Assembly (NCBI GenBank): GCA_020002185.1
Contig: CM034543.1
Span: 6,322,431 to 6,386,430, forward strand
Origin: Paraescarpia echinospica
Taxonomy: Eukaryota > Annelida > Polychaeta > Sabellida > Siboglinidae
Direction of reading: 5' to 3'
Length of the DNA stretch: 64,000 nt
Below are positions 61,101 through 64,000 of the stretch, piece by piece (position 1 is the stretch's first letter; every line of letters starts with the position of its first letter). The notes under the pieces were generated by a model. That model saw only the letters and a list, made by a program, of their open reading frames with translations. It did no database searches and had not been told where the DNA came from. Made by a program: the position numbers and the translations under genes.

Positions 61101-62291
61101 GTACGCATCAAGGTCTATAAGTATGGCGTGTTGGTACGCACCAAGGTCTATAAGTATGGCTTGCTGGTACGTACCAAGGTCTGTAATTATGGCGTGTTGG
61201 TATGTAGCAAGATCTATAAGTATGGTGTGTCGGTACATACGAAAGTCTATAAGTATGGCATGTTGGTACATACCAAGGTCTATAAGTATGGCGTGTTAGT
61301 ATGTACCAAGGTCTATAAGTATAGCGTGTTGGTATGCACCAAGGTCTATAAGTATGGCGTGTTGTTAAGTACCAAGGTCTATAAGTATGGCGTGTTGTTA
61401 CGTACCAAGGTCTACAAGTATGGCGTGTTGGTATGCACCAAGGTCTATAAGTATGGCGTGTTGTTACGTACCAAGGTCTATAAGTATGGCGTGTTGGTAT
61501 GCACCAAGGTCTATAAGTATGGCGTGTTGGTATGTACCAAGGTCTATAAGTATGGCGTGTTGGTACGTACCAAGGTCTATAAGTATGGCGTGTTGGTAAG
61601 AGGTCAGTTGTTTGAGCAGGTCTTTGTACTGAATGGTCAACTCTTCCACTGGCTGTTGACCCTTCCGTCCATGGAGCTTGTGTTGTTCCATCAGTAGCCA
61701 CCAGATGTCACCACGTTTGTTGCGAGGAACACCTGCAAGTCACGACAGACAGCTGTAGTAGCACAATTGAGTACACTCAACAGGTCACTGTCATATTTGT
61801 AGTAAAGATGATGATGTTTCAGTTTTGTTATGTGTTCATAAACTTCCATTATAATACAATTTTGTATAGAAGAAAGCTGTTTAGTATATAAATATATTAA
61901 GCATAAGAATTTGAATTTGTTGTCATGAATGGCCACTTGCTATACGAAATACTGACTACAATGATATAAACACAAATTTGACCAAACAAAATGTATGTGG
62001 AATCAGTGAGATGATAAGTAATTAGTAGTAAATAGTAACTCATAATTATGTGACATTACAAACCCTTCAAGAGAAACTGGTGGATATTGTAGGTATATGA
62101 CAAACATTAGTTGAACTCTGCAAGATTCTACCCACCATCTCTGACGGCATCAAGAATGATGTCCATGTCGATCTTGGTGCCCTCTGGTGTGCGTAACATC
62201 TCATCCCACGCATCGGCCACAGGCTTGGGGCATGGCGTGATCTCTTCATAGTCCAACTTTAACCTCTTCAATTGAGCCTCAGTCTGGCGAA
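47935..62291 (-). CDS. TBC1D1/TBC1D4-like: TBC1D1/TBC1D4-type Rab GTPase-activating protein, 3' half, 7 exons
   Basis: Read on minus, exons are 62136-~62283, 61571-61732, 55868-56019, 52995-53087, 52141-52300, 51486-51655 and 47935-48510, all phase-compatible and ending in TAA. The protein matches the C-terminal half of the AS160/TBC1D1 group, insulin- and AMPK-linked RabGAPs that control vesicle traffic. The TBC domain starts at [12 protein letters not shown]. It carries the arginine-finger motif ILIDLG|R split across exons 2 and 3, the glutamine-finger motif GYCQG, and the conserved SRLLHDYH and [12 protein letters not shown]. After the domain come [14 protein letters not shown] and a ~150-residue coiled coil ending near [12 protein letters not shown]-domain exons must lie beyond 64000. 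The start of the first exon is uncertain (62283 or 62291). Three exons carry minisatellites derived from their own splice sites. Confidence 0.93.
48531..48853 (-). mobile_element. tRNA-derived SINE, family A, copy 2, in the last RabGAP intron
   Basis: Reverse-complement copy of the element at 7905-8206. Its head (gcgcggtggcacaatggtta; B box near ttcgaatcc) is at 48853 and its tail at 48531. It lies 20 bp upstream of the last exon and splits that exon's edge from the 37-bp array. Its ctttacttttact tail serves as the pyrimidine tract. Confidence 0.9.
48850..50095 (-). repeat. 37 bp minisatellite containing the last-exon splice acceptor
   Basis: About 33 units. On minus, tgtctgtgacaggtgtttgt then cctgtctgtactgtg. 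Compare the real junction tgtctgtggcag|GTGTTTGTACT. Some units carry ctaacaggtg or gatggtc variants. Duplicated blocks of several units (about 49670-49820 and 49850-50000) are nearly identical. Confidence 0.95.
50630..51340 (-). repeat. 45 bp (15-codon) minisatellite in RabGAP intron
   Basis: About 15.5 units, plus-strand core ccaggacattaaccaccatt then ggattcaactgacgtgacac. Since 45 is a multiple of 3, frames stay open ([15 protein letters not shown]). No exon edge recognised in it. Followed by a small ccaccatt run. Confidence 0.95.
51486..51655 (-). CDS. RabGAP exon 6: end of TBC domain
   Basis: It encodes [20 protein letters not shown], then [19 protein letters not shown]. Acceptor ttctcag; donor AACCAG|gtatct, phase 0. 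Confidence 0.96.
51820..51960 (+). repeat. Dispersed element related to the 50-bp satellite seed
   Basis: gtaagtgaatctcctcccag then ggtgcc, followed by ctctttctat and attgg..gat.tattt. It matches the flank of the satellite at 42212-42310, so both derive from one interspersed repeat. Confidence 0.6.
52141..52300 (-). CDS. RabGAP exon 5
   Basis: It encodes [40 protein letters not shown] and [13 protein letters not shown]. Acceptor cgcttcag; donor TTTG|gtaagc, phase 1. Central TBC helices. Confidence 0.96.
52560..52785 (+). repeat. Dispersed repeat (LINE-tail-like)
   Basis: Shares with 59340-59700 the phrases cccttagaatgattcaatca, aaaaagttgctgaacggttt, gcagctaatggc and ctttggaccaaaggac. The last forms a terminal hairpin. 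Confidence 0.7.
52995..53087 (-). CDS. RabGAP exon 4
   Basis: Exactly 31 codons, [20 protein letters not shown] then [11 protein letters not shown], same length as in vertebrate relatives. Acceptor ggtttcag; donor CAG|gtaaca. The 58-bp array at 53092-54497 repeats the acceptor. Confidence 0.95.
53092..54497 (-). repeat. 58 bp minisatellite containing the exon 4 splice acceptor
   Basis: About 24 units. On minus, agtttccatcgttggttgtt then tcagatgacattg. The real junction is tccatcgttggtttcag|ATGCC. Every unit therefore carries an acceptor followed by ATG. A few units have small insertions (gatgggg, about 53480-53520). Confidence 0.95.
54500..55867 (-). other. RabGAP intron 3, remaining part
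   Basis: Contains a TG microsatellite at 55125-55215. No exon or element recognised otherwise. Confidence 0.6.
55125..55215. repeat. (TG)n microsatellite
   Basis: gtgtgtgtgtgtgtgtgtgt with flanking tgcgtg phrases. Confidence 0.85.
55868..56019 (-). CDS. RabGAP exon 3: catalytic arginine and glutamine fingers
   Basis: The acceptor is gttttag and the donor is CAC|gtaagt, phase 0. It encodes [20 protein letters not shown], then [20 protein letters not shown]. It includes the R finger (RTFP) and Q finger (YCQG). The acceptor has no array. Confidence 0.95.
56240..56520 (-). repeat. Decayed dispersed repeat
   Basis: Similar to the end of 29000-29435 (cggctcatggcccatccaat; gcgagcctcaaaa). Weak. 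Confidence 0.4.
56790..56995 (-). repeat. 33 bp minisatellite, far-left remnant
   Basis: About six diverged copies of ccaaggtctataagtatgg and cgtgttggta, the same unit as the array at 60665-61605 in the same orientation. Confidence 0.9.
57409..58800 (+). mobile_element. Non-LTR retrotransposon-related repeat, copy 1
   Basis: 1.39-kb repeat; its 3' third encodes a reverse-transcriptase piece. It is ~95 percent identical by eye to 62716-64000. The first ~850 bp have no coding signal and begin near gtcctttggactaatacgtc. Confidence 0.85.
58295..58690 (+). pseudogene. Reverse transcriptase fragment (LINE)
   Basis: Encodes [20 protein letters not shown] (RT motif A, with the usual Asp replaced by Asn in the first slot) and [21 protein letters not shown] stop follows; 80 bases later in another frame comes YADDTRMIQ, the catalytic YADD motif. 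Dead copy of a LINE RT. Confidence 0.75.
59340..59700 (+). repeat. Dispersed repeat (LINE-tail-like), two units
   Basis: Two imperfect tandem copies of cccttagaatgattcaat.. aaaaagttgctgaac.., ending ggccaaaggac. Same family as 52560-52785. Confidence 0.7.
59756..60660 (-). pseudogene. LINE fragment: reverse transcriptase and C-terminal region
   Basis: Minus frames give [19 protein letters not shown] and [20 protein letters not shown] (RT motifs B and C), then [16 protein letters not shown] and [16 protein letters not shown]. This layout is typical of Rex1/CR1-like non-LTR retrotransposons. Frameshifts split it and the 5' part is missing at the edge of the 33-bp array. Confidence 0.85.
60665..61605 (-). 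repeat. 33 bp minisatellite containing the exon 2 splice donor
   Basis: About 28 units. On minus, gtacgtaccaacacgccata then cttatagaccttg: the end of exon 2 plus its donor. Translated in exon frame, each unit repeats [11 protein letters not shown]. The exon frame stays open for three extra units (to 61464). Confidence 0.97.
61571..61732 (-). CDS. RabGAP exon 2: start of TBC domain, first half of arginine-finger motif
   Basis: The acceptor is gacttgcag and the donor CTTG|gtacgt, phase 1. It encodes [20 protein letters not shown] and ends [17 protein letters not shown]. The motif IxxDxxR is completed by R in exon 3. The last ~27 coding bases with the donor form the unit of the 33-bp array at 60665-61605. 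Confidence 0.95.
61935..62100. other. RabGAP intron 1, remaining part
   Basis: AT-rich DNA between the first two exons in the window. No array at either junction. Confidence 0.6.
62136..62291 (-). CDS. RabGAP exon 1 in window: pre-TBC helix
   Basis: It encodes [20 protein letters not shown], then [22 protein letters not shown]. The donor is GATG|gtgggt, phase 1. Two acceptors are possible: gccag (start 62283) and cgtag (start 62291). Confidence 0.8.
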
Positions 62292-62715
62292 CTACGGGGA
62301 TGGACGTATCACGTGAATGTGAGGTTAACCAGCAGTTGTACACACTAATAAAACTACGCATCCTCTCGTGTCAAGTTTGTAAGTGGCTTGATTTAGGTAC
62401 ATGTTAGGGATCATCTCAGAATATCAATGTCCGATATCTGACAAAATTATTTTCATCTAGCCTCAGCCCCTCTGCACCAGAGATGAACGTTTGTCAAGAT
62501 TAACATGATGATATCAATATAATAACTGTATCAGTCTGGAGTGTAAAATATTGATGTCTGACGCCAGATTAAAACTGCCTCTAACTCCTCAAACAAAAGT
62601 AATTTTATCTGATAGCAGACATCAACGTTCTGAGATGATCCCTTAGAATGGGCAATTAATATGCCTTGGTTCAATAGACGTAGCATTGTCCCCTCAAAAT
62701 AAAAATAAAAAATTG

Positions 62716-64000
62716 TAAATGGGCCAACTTGCCCTGAAGTCCTTTGGACTAATACGTCTATATGTGGCCCCGGCTGACCAAATGAGTGATAAGTCGGAAA
62801 AATTGTAACATTTTTTTCTTACATCCTTGTAAAGGTTTGGTAGAGTGCTTTACACGGTTTCAAAAAATATGACTGCTACAAAAATTGGCAAAGTTATGGA
62901 GCATTGAACATGGTAGGGATCAAAAAGTGAAAATGAAGAAAACGGCTGTTGAAGTTTTACATTATATATGCAAATGGACTGCATGGAAATATTACATGCA
63001 CAACATTCAAATGTGGCACACAGTATGTAATATGTATGTTATGTTGCAATGATACACTGGAAGTAGAAATGTGCTGCTACAAAGACTTATCAAGTTATGC
63101 CAGATTATGTCTTCATGTGTAAAACTAAGAGGACAGATTATCTGAGAGCAAAAGGTAGACTCACTGTTAAACACAGTTTAAAACCTACAGGCAACTGTCC
63201 AGTTTAACAGGGGTCTAGTGGTTAATGCTGTCTGTTGACACACGCTACTGCCAGTGATCAATTACATATTAGTCACAGCTTCCATCAAACAATAGCAGGC
63301 AGAGAATCTTAGCTCCACAGCTGGGTGTAATACACAACCAGAGCCACCACTGATTCATGGTCAAGTAGATTAGCTCAATGCACCAACTAAGACAATACAC
63401 AACACTGTGAGTGACAGTGTCCAGAGTGAGGCCTAAGCAGTGTCCTCATTGCTGAATAGATCAATTAAACCTGCCAAGTGGGTGACATTCTGCACAAGTG
63501 TTCATTAATCCTTAGTGATTGTTCAGAACACCAGACTGACCACATACCTAAACAAAGCGAATGTAATAGGTGAAGAATAGGCAGTGTTCAGATAGGGGTA
63601 TTGGTTGAATTGTATTTGTCTCGACTCAAAAGGCTTTATTGTGTCTTCATCGATTGTAAGAAAGCATTTGATTTAGTAGACCAGTCCTCCCTGTGGTCTA
63701 AGATATTTTCATGTGGTATTAATGGTATTGTGTTGAAAGTTGTATACAACATGTACAAAAATGCTAAATCATGTATAAATGAGGGCCAGGCTGTGTCAGC
63801 CTTCTTCTCATGTGTAGAGGTATGGCAAGGAGAAAACTTGTGTCCTTTGTTATTTGCTATTTACCTGAATAATTTTGAACACCGTTAGTCACAATTATAA
63901 CGGACTTGACATGGCAGCTGGTTAAATTTACATATATAGTGTATAGCGGAACTATGTCAACTCTTCTAATGGTTGACATTTGGTTGTTTCAGGTGTCAAC
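62716..64000 (+). mobile_element. Non-LTR retrotransposon-related repeat, copy 2 (cut by window edge)
   Basis: Direct repeat of 57409-58800, collinear except a ~120-bp deletion replacing the YADD segment (near 63925). It lies upstream of exon 1 in the RabGAP gene. Confidence 0.85.
63601..63888 (+). pseudogene. Reverse transcriptase fragment (LINE), copy 2
   Basis: Encodes FIDCKKAFDLVDQSSLWSKI; here motif A keeps the catalytic Asp lost in copy 1. Truncated after IYLNNFEHR. Confidence 0.75.

Noticed and set aside
60584..61697. Long plus-strand frames ([11 protein letters not shown] repeats)
   Set aside because: Translation of the 33-bp array on the non-coding strand.

Overview
This window is eukaryotic, from an animal genome. 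Coding sequence is split into short exons with GT-AG introns and phase-consistent joins. Most of the space is tandem repeats, tRNA-derived SINEs, non-LTR retrotransposon fragments and a decayed Tc1/mariner element. Single-copy invertebrate-style genes, a TBC1D1/TBC1D4-type RabGAP and very abundant minisatellites suggest a marine invertebrate, possibly a spiralian such as a mollusc. The species cannot be fixed from the sequence alone.

Three host genes can be supported. (1) On the plus strand at 1226-7463 is the 3' part of a BTB-BACK-Kelch (KLHL) adaptor: the BACK domain and six kelch blades in eight exons, with the BTB exons off the left edge. (2) On the plus strand at 36007-42708 is a signal peptide - PA domain - transmembrane protein of the Goliath/RNF150 type. 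It seems to end without its RING finger. (3) On the minus strand at 47935 to about 62290 is the 3' half of a TBC1D1/TBC1D4-type RabGAP in seven exons, covering the catalytic TBC domain and a C-terminal coiled coil. The N-terminal exons are off the right edge. Genes 2 and 3 are convergent. All exon joins were checked by reading phase and agree, although no transcript was available.

Layout: 1-8.6 kb kelch gene and its 3' flank, with a SINE; 8.9-9.5 kb 34-bp minisatellite; 9.5-18 kb gene-poor DNA with SINE heads; 18.06-20.47 kb large inverted repeat holding two decayed copies of an unrecognised coding repeat; 21.75-23.11 kb dead Tc1 element; 23-29 kb microsatellites and dispersed repeats; 29.45-30.39 kb young 61-bp satellite; 32.2-33.35 kb foldback element; 35.6-43.3 kb PA-TM gene with a 2.1-kb 50-bp satellite in its last intron; 46.3-47.06 kb hAT-like MITE; 47.9-62.3 kb RabGAP gene, whose introns are filled with five minisatellites, LINE fragments and a duplicated 1.3-kb repeat.

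The most striking feature crosses gene boundaries. Six minisatellites have units that contain a real splice junction of the adjacent exon, meaning the exon edge plus the intronic donor or acceptor. Three lie in the kelch gene (acceptor at 1225/1226, donors at 3706/3707 and 5466/5467). Three lie in the RabGAP gene (donor at 61571/61570, acceptors at 53088/53087 and 48511/48510). They create ladders of decoy splice sites. Where the unit is 30 or 33 bp, they give in-frame alternative exon ends, one of them immediately before the catalytic arginine of the TBC domain. I know of no named system that matches this, and it is the main candidate for something undescribed.
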